This document shows positions 35,504-44,208 of a stretch of DNA of 64,000 bases, one piece after another. This DNA is from UBA8079 sp965205535. Lineage in GTDB: Bacteria; Pseudomonadota; Alphaproteobacteria; UBA6615. The notes under the pieces were generated by a model. The model was not told where the DNA came from and ran no database searches. It saw only the letters and a list, made by a program, of their open reading frames with translations. The DNA lies in assembly GCA_965205535.1 (NCBI GenBank), contig CBDBHH010000005.1:248001-312000 (forward strand). The letters run 5' to 3'. A program made the translations under genes and the position numbers. Numbering within the stretch: position 1 is the first letter of the stretch; every line of letters begins with the position of its first letter.

Positions 35504-36676
35504 ATGCCCTCCATCTCCTCTGCCCTCAACATCGAAGACCTGCGCCTGCTCGCGAAGAAGCGCCTGACCAAGGGGCTGTTCGAATTCTGCGACCGGGGCT
35601 CGGAAGACGACGTGGCGCTGCGCCACAACCGGGGGGCGCTGGAGCGGATAAAACTCAGATCACGCGTGCTCAACGACACGTCCCAACGCCACACGAAATC
35701 CGAGATCTTCGGCAAGCCCGTCGACATGCCCGTGGTCATCGGCCCGACGGGGCCGGCGGGCTTCGTCTGGTACCGGGGCGAGACCGCGCTGGCCCAGGCG
35801 GCCGCCAAGGCGGGGATTCCCTTCACGGTTGCCAGCACGTCGAACACGCCCATGGAGCAGATCGTCGAGAATGGCGGCGGCGGGCGGCTCTGGTATCACC
35901 TGTATGTCTGGGATGACATGGAGGCGTCCCTGAAGGCCGTCCCGCGCGCCGAGGCGGCGGGCTTCGAGGCGCTGGTGCTGACCGTCGATTCGACGATCCC
36001 CTATAATCGCGAGTTCGACTATCGCAACGGCACCACGATGCCGGTGCGGCTGAACCCCAAAACCATTAAGGATCTGGCGACCCACCCGCGCTGGCTGTTC
36101 GGCACCGTGGGGCGCTATCTGATGGCCGACGGGCACCTGCCCCGCTACGTCAACATCGACATGCCCGAGGGGCTGTCGTCCACCGGCGTGCGCGACTTCC
36201 TGTTCAAGAACGACACCCTGGACTGGGAGTTTTTGAAGCGGATACGCGACATGTGGCCCCGCAAGCTGGTGGTCAAGGGCATCCTCCATGCCGACGACGC
36301 CGCGAAATGCGCCGAATACGGCGTGGACGCGGTGGTGATCTCCAACCATGGCGGGATAGCGTCGGACGCCGCCCTGGCGCCCATCGACGTGTTGCCCTCG
36401 GTGGTCCGCGAAGTGGGAGACAAGATGACCGTGATCGTCGATTCCGGTTTCCGGCGCGGATCCGACATCCTCAAGGGACTGGCCCTGGGCGCCGACGCGG
36501 TGATCATCGGCCGGGCGACGTTGTATGGGGTTTCGGCGGCCGGTGAACCCGGCGCCACCCGGGCCCTGGAGATCCTCCAGACCGAGCTGCGCCGGACCAT
36601 GGGCGTGCTCGCCCTCACCGACCTGGCGGACATCACTCGTGATTATGTCGTCCTGCCCCACGAGCTGCCGCTCTAG
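35504..36676 (+). CDS. FMN-dependent alpha-hydroxy-acid dehydrogenase/oxidase
   Basis: The 390-residue TIM-barrel flavoenzyme has GPTGPAGFVWYRGE, the FMN and substrate residues in ASTSNTPME and WYHLYVWDD, the catalytic-type region VVISNHGG and DSGFRRGSDILKGLALGADAVIIGR. The pattern is that of L-lactate/(S)-mandelate dehydrogenases (LldD/MdlB). In ISNHGGIASD, the usual Arg of SNHGGRQLD is replaced by Ile-Ala-Ser; this position holds a residue near the active-site loop, so substrate choice may be unusual. The stop codon lies within a 32-base tandem repeat (36664-36742). It follows the dehydrogenase gene by 7 bases. Confidence 0.92.
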   Translation: MPSISSALNIEDLRLLAKKRLTKGLFEFCDRGSEDDVALRHNRGALERIKLRSRVLNDTSQRHTKSEIFGKPVDMPVVIGPTGPAGFVWYRGETALAQAAAKAGIPFTVASTSNTPMEQIVENGGGGRLWYHLYVWDDMEASLKAVPRAEAAGFEALVLTVDSTIPYNREFDYRNGTTMPVRLNPKTIKDLATHPRWLFGTVGRYLMADGHLPRYVNIDMPEGLSSTGVRDFLFKNDTLDWEFLKRIRDMWPRKLVVKGILHADDAAKCAEYGVDAVVISNHGGIASDAALAPIDVLPSVVREVGDKMTVIVDSGFRRGSDILKGLALGADAVIIGRATLYGVSAAGEPGATRALEILQTELRRTMGVLALTDLADITRDYVVLPHELPL

Positions 36677-36742
36677 GCAGCTCATAAACATAGGTGCTGC
36701 CGCTCTAGGCAGCTCATAAACATAGGTGCTGCCGCTCTAGGC
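36664..36742. repeat. 32-bp tandem repeat that includes the stop codon of the FMN oxidase gene
   Basis: The unit of 32 bases, starting GCTGCCGCTCTAGGCAGC and ending in AAACATAGGT, occurs at 36664-36695 and 36696-36727, followed by a 15-base partial copy at 36728-36742. The first copy carries the last codons (ELPL) and the TAG stop of the oxidase gene. Each copy has a CTGCC-GCTCTA-GGCAG hairpin spanning the stop. Confidence 0.95.
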
Positions 36743-36872
36743 CCGGCAGAACAGTCTGAATATTGAGTTCGCACCGCGCAAATGGGTCATATTTGATCCA
36801 ATTGATGACCGGGAATCACATTGTCACGGTATCATGGCATTCAATTCGTTGAACGCGCTTGGAGTTCGCCTG

Positions 36873-36983
36873 ATGCCCCCGGTCCTGACACTCGCCATCG
36901 CCGCAACCGCGGCCATCGTGATCGGCGTCGCGCTCCCCGCGCTGGCTGCCAGCCGGCGCGAAGACAAGTCTCCGCGCAAATAG
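36873..36983 (+). CDS. Possible small single-span membrane protein (36 aa)
   Basis: A 36-codon frame starts ATG at 36873, with GGAG at 36861-36864 (8-base spacing). It encodes a hydrophobic segment (VLTLAIAATAAIVIGVALPA) followed by a charged tail (SRREDKSPRK). An upstream ATG at 36834 would add 13 residues but has no ribosome binding site. I do not recognise a family. The 334-base gap between the oxidase and the acyl-CoA dehydrogenase genes contains otherwise only the tandem repeat. It could be chance. Confidence 0.4.
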   Translation: MPPVLTLAIAATAAIVIGVALPALAASRREDKSPRK

Positions 36984-37010
36984 CAACCGGCGGCGCGCCT
37001 TAAACGCAGA

Positions 37011-38198
37011 CTAATCCTTGTACAGGTAGTCCGCCGCCTTCAGGAACAGGGTCCGGTTGACGCCATCCGAATGCAGGAACGCGGCGGCATCGCGGACGCG
37101 CTTCTCCAGCCCGATCTCCTTCATGAAACCGCTCCCACCATGGATCTCCATGGCCCAGGTCGCGATCTGCCAGCCGATCTGCGAGGCATAGATCTTGGGC
37201 AGCGCACCGAGTGCCGGGTCCCAGGGGACCGTCTCACGGTTGTCGGCAGCCCAGGTGGCTTTCCGGATATAGGTCCGGGCGACATCGAGCATCATATGCA
37301 TCTCGGCGAGCTGGGTGCGGATGCCGTCATGCTCGATGAGCGGCTTGCCACCCTGAATACGGTTCTTCGCCCACTCGAGCGTCATCTCGTAGGTCGCAAC
37401 GGCGTTGCCCAGCACGGACGCACCGGCATAGGCGTTACTGGCCGGGAAGAAGTCGGCCAGAATCTGGAACCCGTTGCCGACCTCGCCGACCACATCGGCG
37501 TCGGGCACGAAACAATCCTGGAAAATCATCTCGGCATTGTTGGCGAGCCGCTCACCCATCTTGTTGTGGACCTGGCCGAGGGAGAAGCCCGGGGTTTCGT
37601 TCGACAGGATGAAGCAGGTGCTGCCGCTGAACAGGTCCTTGTCCTTCTCGGTCTGGACGAACAACAGGAACACGTTGGCGCGGTTCGAATTCGACACGAA
37701 ATGCTTCATGCCGTTGATCTTCCAGCCGCCATCGACCTTCTCGGCCCGCGTGTTGAACGACCAGTCGCCATGGACGAAATAGTTCGAGCCGTTCTCCGGC
37801 TCGGTGATGCCGATCGCGAGCAGGCCGCGCGGGTCGTCGCGGAAGCGCGGGATGAAACGCTGCTGCTGATCCTCCGACAGCGCCTCCATCATGATCTGCG
37901 CGATCTTCAGGGTTTGGGCCATGACGACCGAGATGCCGATGTCACCTTTGGCCAGCTCCTCAACGACCATGCCGGTGGTGAGATAGTCTGCACCGATCCC
38001 GCCCCATTCTTCCGGCAGGGTCATCGTCCGGATGCCGGCTTCGTCGGACTTCTCCACGATTTCCCAGGAGAAGCTTTCCTCTGGGTCGGCGTTGGCATCG
38101 AGATCCCCCGCCACCGGCAGAATCTCGTCGGTGACGAAGCGCCGGACCGAATCCAGAATCGCTTCCTGCATTTCTGTGATGACGAAGGGTTCACTCAT
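37011..38198 (-). CDS. Acyl-CoA dehydrogenase family protein
   Basis: The 395-residue flavoprotein has the ACAD layout: an N-terminal helical domain (about 10-125), a beta domain with AIGITEPENGSNYFV and GMKHFVSNSNRANVF, and a C-terminal helical domain ending in AMEIHGGSGFMKEIGLEKRVRDA. No dedicated acyl-chain feature lets me name the substrate; short or branched chains and CoA-independent relatives are possible. ATG 38198 has GGAGAG just upstream and is preferred to the TTG four codons earlier. It stands alone on the minus strand, 106 bases after the dxs stop in reverse order. Confidence 0.9.
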   Translation of the reverse strand: MSEPFVITEMQEAILDSVRRFVTDEILPVAGDLDANADPEESFSWEIVEKSDEAGIRTMTLPEEWGGIGADYLTTGMVVEELAKGDIGISVVMAQTLKIAQIMMEALSEDQQQRFIPRFRDDPRGLLAIGITEPENGSNYFVHGDWSFNTRAEKVDGGWKINGMKHFVSNSNRANVFLLFVQTEKDKDLFSGSTCFILSNETPGFSLGQVHNKMGERLANNAEMIFQDCFVPDADVVGEVGNGFQILADFFPASNAYAGASVLGNAVATYEMTLEWAKNRIQGGKPLIEHDGIRTQLAEMHMMLDVARTYIRKATWAADNRETVPWDPALGALPKIYASQIGWQIATWAMEIHGGSGFMKEIGLEKRVRDAAAFLHSDGVNRTLFLKAADYLYKD

Positions 38199-38304
38199 GG
38201 TGCTCTCCAAAGCAGCTGCGCCGCTGGCGGGCGCATGTTCAATCTGTTGTTGGCGGAATTGATACCCACGGCAGGCCTACAGGTCCAGCACCGCAGAACG
38301 ACGG

Positions 38305-40227
38305 TTAGGCGCGCACGCCGGTCGCCTCTTCCTCCCGGCCCAGCGCGCACAGCACCGTTCCGACGATCCCCGCGGCGGTAAGGCCCGCCTGTTCGTATTG
38401 CACTTCCGGTTTCTCGTGGTCGATGAAGATATCCGGCAATGTCATCGGCCGGAACTTGAGGCCACCGTCGAGCAGGCCCGAGTTGGCGAGGTCGGTCATC
38501 ACCTGGGTGGCGAACCCGCCGATCGATCCCTCTTCCACAGTCACGAGCACTTCATGATCGCGCGCCAGCCGGCGAACCAGATCCGTGTCCAGCGGCTTGG
38601 CGAAGCGCGCATCGGCAACCGTCGCGCTCAACCCGTGGCTGGCCAGATCCTCGGCTGCGCGCAGGCATTCCTGCAAGCGCCCCCCATAGGAAAGCAGCGC
38701 CACACTCGTGCCCTCCCGCAGAACACGGCCCTTGCCGATTTCGAGCGGTTTGCCCCTTTCGGGCATATCGACGCCGACACCCTCGCCGCGCGGATAGCGG
38801 AACGCCGAGGGACGATCATCGATGGTTGCTGCTGTCGCGACCATGTTGACCAGCTCGGCCTCATCGGCCGCGGCCATCAGGACAAAGCCGGGCAGGCAAC
38901 CGAGATAGGCGACATCAAATGAACCGTGATGGGTGGCACCATCGGCACCGACCAGGCCGGCACGGTCGATCGCGAAACGCACCGGCAGCTGCTGGATGGC
39001 CACGTCATGGACGACCTGGTCGTAACCGCGCTGGAGGAACGTCGAATAGATGGCGACAAAGGGTTTGAAGCCTTCCGAGGCCAGGCCGGCGGCGAATGTC
39101 ACGCCGTGTTGTTCGGCAATCGCCACGTCGAAGCAACGGTCGGGGAACACCTTGCCGAAGATATCCAGACCCGTGCCCGACGGCATCGCCGCGGTCACGG
39201 CGACGATCTTGTCGTCTTCTTCGGCTTCCTTGACGAGACTTTCGGCGAACACCTTGGTGTAGCTCGGCGCGTTCGACTTCGCCTTCACCTGGGCGCCGGT
39301 GACCACGTCGAACTTGGATACGGCGTGATATTTCTCATCGCCGCCCTTGTCGGATTCGAAGCCGCGGCCTTTCTGGGTCACGACATGGACGAGCACCGGC
39401 GCGTCCTGCTTGCTGTCGCGCACATTCTTCAGCACCGGCAGCAGATGGTCGATGTTATGCCCGTCGATCAGACCGATATAGTAGAAGCCCATCTCCTCGA
39501 ACAACGTCCCGCCGGTCACGAACCCGCGGGCATATTCCTCGGCCCGCCGCGCCGCCTCCTCGAAGCTCTTCGGGAACCGGTGCGCCATGTCCTTGGCGAC
39601 CCGGCGCAGGGAGCGGTAGCTCTTGGACGAGATCAGGCGGGAGAGATAGGCGCTCATGGCGCCGACCGCCGGGGCGATCGACATATCATTGTCGTTCAGC
39701 ACCACGACGAGACGTGAATCCATCGAGCCTGCATTGTTCATGGCCTCATAGGCCATGCCCGCACTCATCGAACCGTCGCCGATAACGGCGACGACATTAT
39801 TGTCGTCTCCGGCGAGATCCCGCGCGACGGCCATGCCCAGCCCGGCCGAGATCGAGGTCGAACTATGCGCCGCACCGAACGGGTCGTACTGGCTCTCGAC
39901 GCGGCGCGTGAAACCGGACAGCCCGCCCCCCTGGCGCAGGGTACGGATGCGGTCGCGGCGATCGGTCAGAATCTTGTGGGGATAGCATTGGTGGCTGACA
40001 TCCCAGATCAACCGGTCGCGGGGTGTATCGAATACATGGTGAAGCGCGACCGTCAGCTCGACGACACCCAGCCCCGCCCCCAGATGGCCGCCGGTGATCG
40101 ACACGGCGTCGATCGTTTCCTGACGAAGCTCATCGGCCAGCTGCTTGAGCTGGTCGGGCGTAAAATCAGCCATATCCGCCGGAATCCGGACGGTATCGAG
40201 GAGTGGGGTTTTGCTGTTTTCGCTCAA
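38305..40227 (-). CDS. dxs: 1-deoxy-D-xylulose-5-phosphate synthase
   Basis: The thiamine-diphosphate enzyme condenses pyruvate and glyceraldehyde-3-phosphate as the first step of the MEP isoprenoid pathway. The 640-residue protein has TPLLDTVRIPADM at the start, GHLGAGLGVVELT, ThDP-binding GDGSMSAGMAYEAMNNAG, and the pyrimidine domain FDVAIAEQHGVTFAAGLA with its catalytic Glu. RAGLVGADGATHHG is also diagnostic. The start is TTG at 40227; no earlier ATG exists in the homologous region. It follows ispA after 31 bases in the xseB-ispA-dxs unit. Confidence 0.97.
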   Translation of the reverse strand: MSENSKTPLLDTVRIPADMADFTPDQLKQLADELRQETIDAVSITGGHLGAGLGVVELTVALHHVFDTPRDRLIWDVSHQCYPHKILTDRRDRIRTLRQGGGLSGFTRRVESQYDPFGAAHSSTSISAGLGMAVARDLAGDDNNVVAVIGDGSMSAGMAYEAMNNAGSMDSRLVVVLNDNDMSIAPAVGAMSAYLSRLISSKSYRSLRRVAKDMAHRFPKSFEEAARRAEEYARGFVTGGTLFEEMGFYYIGLIDGHNIDHLLPVLKNVRDSKQDAPVLVHVVTQKGRGFESDKGGDEKYHAVSKFDVVTGAQVKAKSNAPSYTKVFAESLVKEAEEDDKIVAVTAAMPSGTGLDIFGKVFPDRCFDVAIAEQHGVTFAAGLASEGFKPFVAIYSTFLQRGYDQVVHDVAIQQLPVRFAIDRAGLVGADGATHHGSFDVAYLGCLPGFVLMAAADEAELVNMVATAATIDDRPSAFRYPRGEGVGVDMPERGKPLEIGKGRVLREGTSVALLSYGGRLQECLRAAEDLASHGLSATVADARFAKPLDTDLVRRLARDHEVLVTVEEGSIGGFATQVMTDLANSGLLDGGLKFRPMTLPDIFIDHEKPEVQYEQAGLTAAGIVGTVLCALGREEEATGVRA

Positions 40228-40258
40228 CGGACGGGTCCAATCGTGGCCCTGAATACAA

Positions 40259-41161
40259 TCATACGCGCCGATCGATCAAGCGTTCGGCGGCGGCCCGCAA
40301 TAAATCTGCCTTTTCCCCAAAGAAATCAAGGTTCTCGACCGCCATTTGGACATGTCTTTCTGCGATCGCCCGCGCGCCGTCCAGCCCGTGGCGCGAGACA
40401 AAGGTCGCCTTGCCGCGTGCGGTGTCCTTGCCGACGGCCTTTCCGGTCTCGGTCGTATCACCGATCTCATCGAGAATATCGTCAGTAATCTGGAAGGCCA
40501 ATCCGAAGTCGGCACCGAAATCCCGCAAGTGCAGGCGCGACTTGTCGTCCGCCCCTGCCGCCACCGCACCCGCCTCGCAAGACCACGCAAACAGGGCGCC
40601 AGTCTTCATCGCTTCGAGCTGCATGATACCGGCATCATCCTCGACGGGTTGGCGTTCGGCCTGAAGATCGAGCATTTGTCCCCCGGCCATCCCCTCCAGC
40701 CCGCCGGCGCGGGCCAGCCCGAGCACAAGCTCGGCGCGGATGGCGGGGTCGGCGTGGGTTTTCGGGTCTGCCAGCACCTCAAACGCCAGGGTCAGCAGCG
40801 CGTCACCCGAAAGGATCGCGGTCGCTTCATCGAATTGCTTGTGCAGGGTCGGCTGCCCGCGGCGCAAATCGTCGTCGTCCATCGCCGGCAGATCGTCATG
40901 CACCAGAGAATAGGTGTGCATCATCTCAACGGCCGCCGCCACGCGCAGCGCCACCTGACGATCTCCTTCGCAGATCTCCGCCGATGACAAAACCAGAAAC
41001 GGCCGCAATCGCTTGCCGCCGGCGAGCGCCGCATAGCGCATCGCCTCCCAAAGATTGGCGATCTCGGGGGCCTGACCGGACGGGTAATCAAGCAGAGAGG
41101 CTATCGTCGCGTCGACATCGACCGCGACCGCAGCCAGCGCGTCGGCATAGCTACTGGACAC
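40259..41161 (-). CDS. ispA: Farnesyl/geranylgeranyl diphosphate synthase
   Basis: The 300-residue short-chain prenyl transferase has GGKRLRPFLVL, the first aspartate-rich motif DDLPAMDDDDLRRG, the second DDILDEIGD, and MAGGQMLDLQAE. It makes C15 (or C20) diphosphate from the products of the MEP pathway, whose first gene dxs lies directly downstream. The GTG at 41161 is chosen; a TTG at 41167 would overlap the xseB stop (41164-41166). Part of the HDAC-xseB-ispA-dxs operon. Confidence 0.95.
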   Translation of the reverse strand: MSSSYADALAAVAVDVDATIASLLDYPSGQAPEIANLWEAMRYAALAGGKRLRPFLVLSSAEICEGDRQVALRVAAAVEMMHTYSLVHDDLPAMDDDDLRRGQPTLHKQFDEATAILSGDALLTLAFEVLADPKTHADPAIRAELVLGLARAGGLEGMAGGQMLDLQAERQPVEDDAGIMQLEAMKTGALFAWSCEAGAVAAGADDKSRLHLRDFGADFGLAFQITDDILDEIGDTTETGKAVGKDTARGKATFVSRHGLDGARAIAERHVQMAVENLDFFGEKADLLRAAAERLIDRRV

Positions 41162-41163
41162 GA

Positions 41164-41427
41164 TCAATCCGAGGCGACCGGTTCGGTGTCCGGTGTACCG
41201 TCTGCGCCGAGCGATATTTTCTCGACCCGCGCCTGCGCTTGCCGGAGTTTCGATTCACAGTGGCTCTTCAGTGCCGCACCGCGTTCGTAAGCGGCGATTG
41301 CATCATCGAGCGCGCTGTCGCCACCTTCGAGGTTCCGCACGATCTCCTCGAGCTGCGCCAGCGCATCCTCGAACGACAGCTTCGCAATGTCGACCGGAAT
41401 TTCGACCTTTGTTTCTTCCTTAGCCAT
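41164..41427 (-). CDS. xseB: Exodeoxyribonuclease VII small subunit
   Basis: The 87-residue subunit has the conserved LSFEDALAQLEEIVRNLEGGD and LDDAIAAYERGAAL, which match XseB. With XseA it forms the processive single-strand exonuclease VII. The C-terminus (SLGADGTPDTEPVASD) is acidic and poorly conserved. ATG 41427 has GAGGA upstream; the frame is open beyond but the extra residues are not homologous. The ispA start is within a few bases of its stop. Confidence 0.95.
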   Translation of the reverse strand: MAKEETKVEIPVDIAKLSFEDALAQLEEIVRNLEGGDSALDDAIAAYERGAALKSHCESKLRQAQARVEKISLGADGTPDTEPVASD

Positions 41428-41469
41428 ATTCAATCCTCTACCCGCAGCAATGCGCGCCGTCAAATCGGT

Positions 41470-42396
41470 TCAGCCCATCAGGGCGCCCACATGGGCAGCC
41501 GCAGATTCGCCCAAGGCCGTCAGATCGTAACCCCCTTCGAGAGTCGACACGACCCGGCCATCGCACACCGCATCAGCCAGGCGGCGCAGCTCGTCGGTCG
41601 CCCAGACAAAATCCTCCGTCTCGAGAGATAGTTGCGCCAGCGGATCACGGCGGTGGGCATCGAAACCGGCCGAGATCAATATCAGATCCGGTGCGAAATT
41701 CCGCATGGCGGGCAAGACCACGTCGCGCATCGCGGCGCGGAAATCATCCGACCCCGCGCCCGGCCAGAGTGGTGCATTGGCGATGTTGCCATGCGCCCCG
41801 GTTTCATTCTTGTCGCCCGTGCCCGGATAAAGCGGCCATTGATGGGTCGAGGCGTAGAACAGGCCCGGTTCGTTCCAGAACATGGCCTGGGTGCCGTTGC
41901 CGTGATGGACGTCGAAATCCATCACCGCGACACGTTCAGCGCCATGCGCCGTGCGCGCATGCTCAGCCCCGATGGCCACGCTGTTGAACAGGCAGAATCC
42001 CATACCCTGGGTTGGCTCGGCGTGATGGCCCGGCGGCCGCATGGCGCAGAAGGCATTGTCGGCCGCCCCTGTCATCACTGCATCGACTGCATCCACCATG
42101 GCACCTGCAGCGCGCAACGCCGCCTCACCGGATTTCGGCGACATGAGCGTGTCGGCATCGATCCGGCTATATCCCTGTGCAGGCACCAGTTCGAACACCT
42201 TGGCCACATAGTCTTCCGGGTGCACCAGGGTCAGATGTTCGCGCCTGGCTTCTGGTGGCGTGTGGCGCTCGAGACCATCGAACGCCGGGGCAGCCAGGAC
42301 CTCGGCAATCGTGCGCAGCCGGTCTGGAGATTCCGGATGTCCCGGTGCGGGTTCATGTTCGATACAGACCGGGTGGAAATAGAAACGGGTCGTCAT
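41470..42396 (-). CDS. Histone deacetylase/acetoin utilisation (AcuC)-family protein
   Basis: The 308-residue zinc amidohydrolase has the class II HDAC pattern: start HPVCIEHEPAPGHPESPDR, catalytic His pair in RPPGHHAEP, zinc ligands in DFDVHHGNGTQ and later LISAGFDAHRRDPLA, then LEGGYDL. Bacterial members deacetylate small molecules or proteins. The gene often leads the xseB-ispA-dxs cluster in alphaproteobacteria, as here (42-base gap). ATG 42396 matches the family N-terminus; the frame is open to 42663 but the extra residues are not conserved. Confidence 0.94.
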   Translation of the reverse strand: MTTRFYFHPVCIEHEPAPGHPESPDRLRTIAEVLAAPAFDGLERHTPPEARREHLTLVHPEDYVAKVFELVPAQGYSRIDADTLMSPKSGEAALRAAGAMVDAVDAVMTGAADNAFCAMRPPGHHAEPTQGMGFCLFNSVAIGAEHARTAHGAERVAVMDFDVHHGNGTQAMFWNEPGLFYASTHQWPLYPGTGDKNETGAHGNIANAPLWPGAGSDDFRAAMRDVVLPAMRNFAPDLILISAGFDAHRRDPLAQLSLETEDFVWATDELRRLADAVCDGRVVSTLEGGYDLTALGESAAAHVGALMG

Positions 42397-42523
42397 GCGC
42401 CGACTCCGGATTGATGGGGTGTGGCGCCATTGTAACCTCCGGAACGCCACCACGACAGAGAGGGAGATTTGCGTCGTGCCTGATGGCGAAATTGTGACAG
42501 ACAGAGGCGCTATATCGGAGTTA

Positions 42524-42543
42524 GCCAATTGACATATATTGGC
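42524..42543. promoter_or_regulatory. Inverted repeat overlapping a putative -35 box before the RND operon
   Basis: A perfect inverted repeat GCCAAT-N8-ATTGGC lies 73 bases upstream of the adaptor ATG. TTGACA at 42529-42534 sits within it. This arrangement suits an operator of a TetR/MarR-type repressor, but no such regulator gene is adjacent. No convincing -10 box at the right distance was found. Confidence 0.45.
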
Positions 42544-42616
42544 GCGCGGCGTGTTCTCCTCGCCAACAGCACAACCGACGTGTACAGCACCGTTTCGTTC
42601 CTGGAGATGATACGTG

Positions 42617-44203
42617 ATGAACGCTCGAAAAATTCGAACCGCAACCCTGCCCGGCACGGTCATATTCGTTGCTGGCGTGTTGTTCGCCGCACCCGGACTG
42701 GCTCAGACACCCGAGCTTTCGGGACCCGCGCAAGCGCTCGACGGTAACGCCAATGGTGTCATCGAGCGCGCGGAAGCGCTCGGCCCTGCAGCCGCCAACT
42801 TCGACACGATCGATCTCGATAAAAGCGACACCCTCGACGGCGACGAATTGCGCCACTTTTTCGCCGGCGGCCCGCGTCCGGAGCCCAAGGCAGCCGCCAG
42901 CAGCCCCGCCGAGCCGCTCGCCGGCCCCGCTGTGGCCATGGATGCCAACAGCAACGGCATGATCGAAAAGGACGAGGCCCAGGGCCCGGCTGCGTCCAAT
43001 TTCGATACGATTGATCTCGACAAGAGCGGCACCCTCGACGGGTCGGAACTGCGCTACTTCTTCCGGGGTGGCGAACGCCCCGGCGGCCCGGCGAAGGCCG
43101 CAAGTGCGGATGCGAAGCCATCTGGTGGCGCGCCCGGTGGACCGCCGCCTGCGCGCGTGGTTCTCGACAAGGTTGTCGAAGAGCGTATCGGCCAGACCAC
43201 CCCCGTCGTAGGCCGCATCGTGGCGCAACAGTCCGGACCGGTCGCAGCGCGCATCAGCGGTCCCGTGGTGGAGATGCGTGTAGATGTCGGAGACCGTGTC
43301 GCGACCGGCGATGTGCTCGCGCAGATCGACCGGGAACGCATGCAGCTCGAACGCGATCGTTATGCCGCCATCGTATCGCAGCAGCGTGCCAACCTGACGG
43401 CAGAACGCGCGGACCTCGAGCAGACCCAGAACGAACTGGACCGCCTGGAAGGCATTCGCAAATCGGCCGCCTTCTCGCAAGCCCGGTTCGAAGACGCGGT
43501 CCAGGCCGTCGCATCCCAGACCGGATCGGTCGCCGAAACCCGAGCCCAGCTGGCGCAGGCGCAAGCCCAGTTCAAGCGCGCCGATCGGGATCTGACGGAC
43601 ACCGAGATTCGCGCGCCCTATCCCGGCGTCGTCAGCGAAACCCATACCGAGATCGGCGCCTATCTGTCGATCGGCAACCCGGTCGCAACCATCATCAACG
43701 ATAGCAATCTGGAAATTGAGGCCGACGTTCCGACCGCCCGGATCGCGAATCTGAGCGACGGGGATGCGGTAAGCATCCGGATCAGCGAAGGGTTGGTCAT
43801 TCCCGCCACCCTGCGTGCGGTGGTGCCGGTCGAAAACCCCCGGACCCGGACACGGCCTGTGCGTTTCACACCCGATTTCGTCGGCATGGACGCACCACTG
43901 GCCGACAATCAGAGCGTGACGGTGTTGCTCCCGGTCGGCGGGTCGCGTGACGCTGTGACGGTTTCCAAGGACGCGGTCACCCAACGCAATGGCCAGAGCA
44001 TGGTGTTTGTCGCGAACAACGGGCGCGCACAGCCACGCCCCGTGACGACCGGCGAGGCAACTGGCAGCCGACTCGTCGTGATTTCGGGCCTGAAGGCCGG
44101 TGATCTGGTCGTGGTGCGCGGCAACGAGCGGTTGCGCCCGGGCCAGCGCCTCCAGGATGTGGGCAGTGGCGAAGGCAAAACAAACGGCAGCGGCGGAGGC
44201 TGA
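42617..44203 (+). CDS. RND efflux periplasmic adaptor with four N-terminal EF-hand loops
   Basis: The 528-residue protein has a signal peptide (1-30), then two copies of an EF-hand pair. The loops are DGNANGVIERAE (42-53), D66-E77, DANSNGMIEKDE (109-120) and D133-E144, with Asp/Asn/Ser at positions 1, 3 and 5 and Glu at 12. A proline/glycine linker follows (155-180), then a normal membrane-fusion protein: barrel-sandwich half-motif GPVVEMRVDVGDRV, a coiled-coil hairpin (about 235-325), the second half-motif IRAPYPGVVSETHTEIG, and a C-terminal beta domain. EF-hands are unusual in RND adaptors and suggest Ca2+ binding in the periplasm. Start ATG 42617; GTG 42614 is the alternative. The permease gene starts 6 bases after the stop. 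Confidence 0.9.
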   Translation: MNARKIRTATLPGTVIFVAGVLFAAPGLAQTPELSGPAQALDGNANGVIERAEALGPAAANFDTIDLDKSDTLDGDELRHFFAGGPRPEPKAAASSPAEPLAGPAVAMDANSNGMIEKDEAQGPAASNFDTIDLDKSGTLDGSELRYFFRGGERPGGPAKAASADAKPSGGAPGGPPPARVVLDKVVEERIGQTTPVVGRIVAQQSGPVAARISGPVVEMRVDVGDRVATGDVLAQIDRERMQLERDRYAAIVSQQRANLTAERADLEQTQNELDRLEGIRKSAAFSQARFEDAVQAVASQTGSVAETRAQLAQAQAQFKRADRDLTDTEIRAPYPGVVSETHTEIGAYLSIGNPVATIINDSNLEIEADVPTARIANLSDGDAVSIRISEGLVIPATLRAVVPVENPRTRTRPVRFTPDFVGMDAPLADNQSVTVLLPVGGSRDAVTVSKDAVTQRNGQSMVFVANNGRAQPRPVTTGEATGSRLVVISGLKAGDLVVVRGNERLRPGQRLQDVGSGEGKTNGSGGG

Positions 44204-44208
44204 TCGCG

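Noticed and set aside
42397..42663. In-frame N-terminal extension of the HDAC-family gene
   Set aside because: The extension would overlap the RND promoter region and has no similarity to the family; ATG 42396 matches the conserved beginning.
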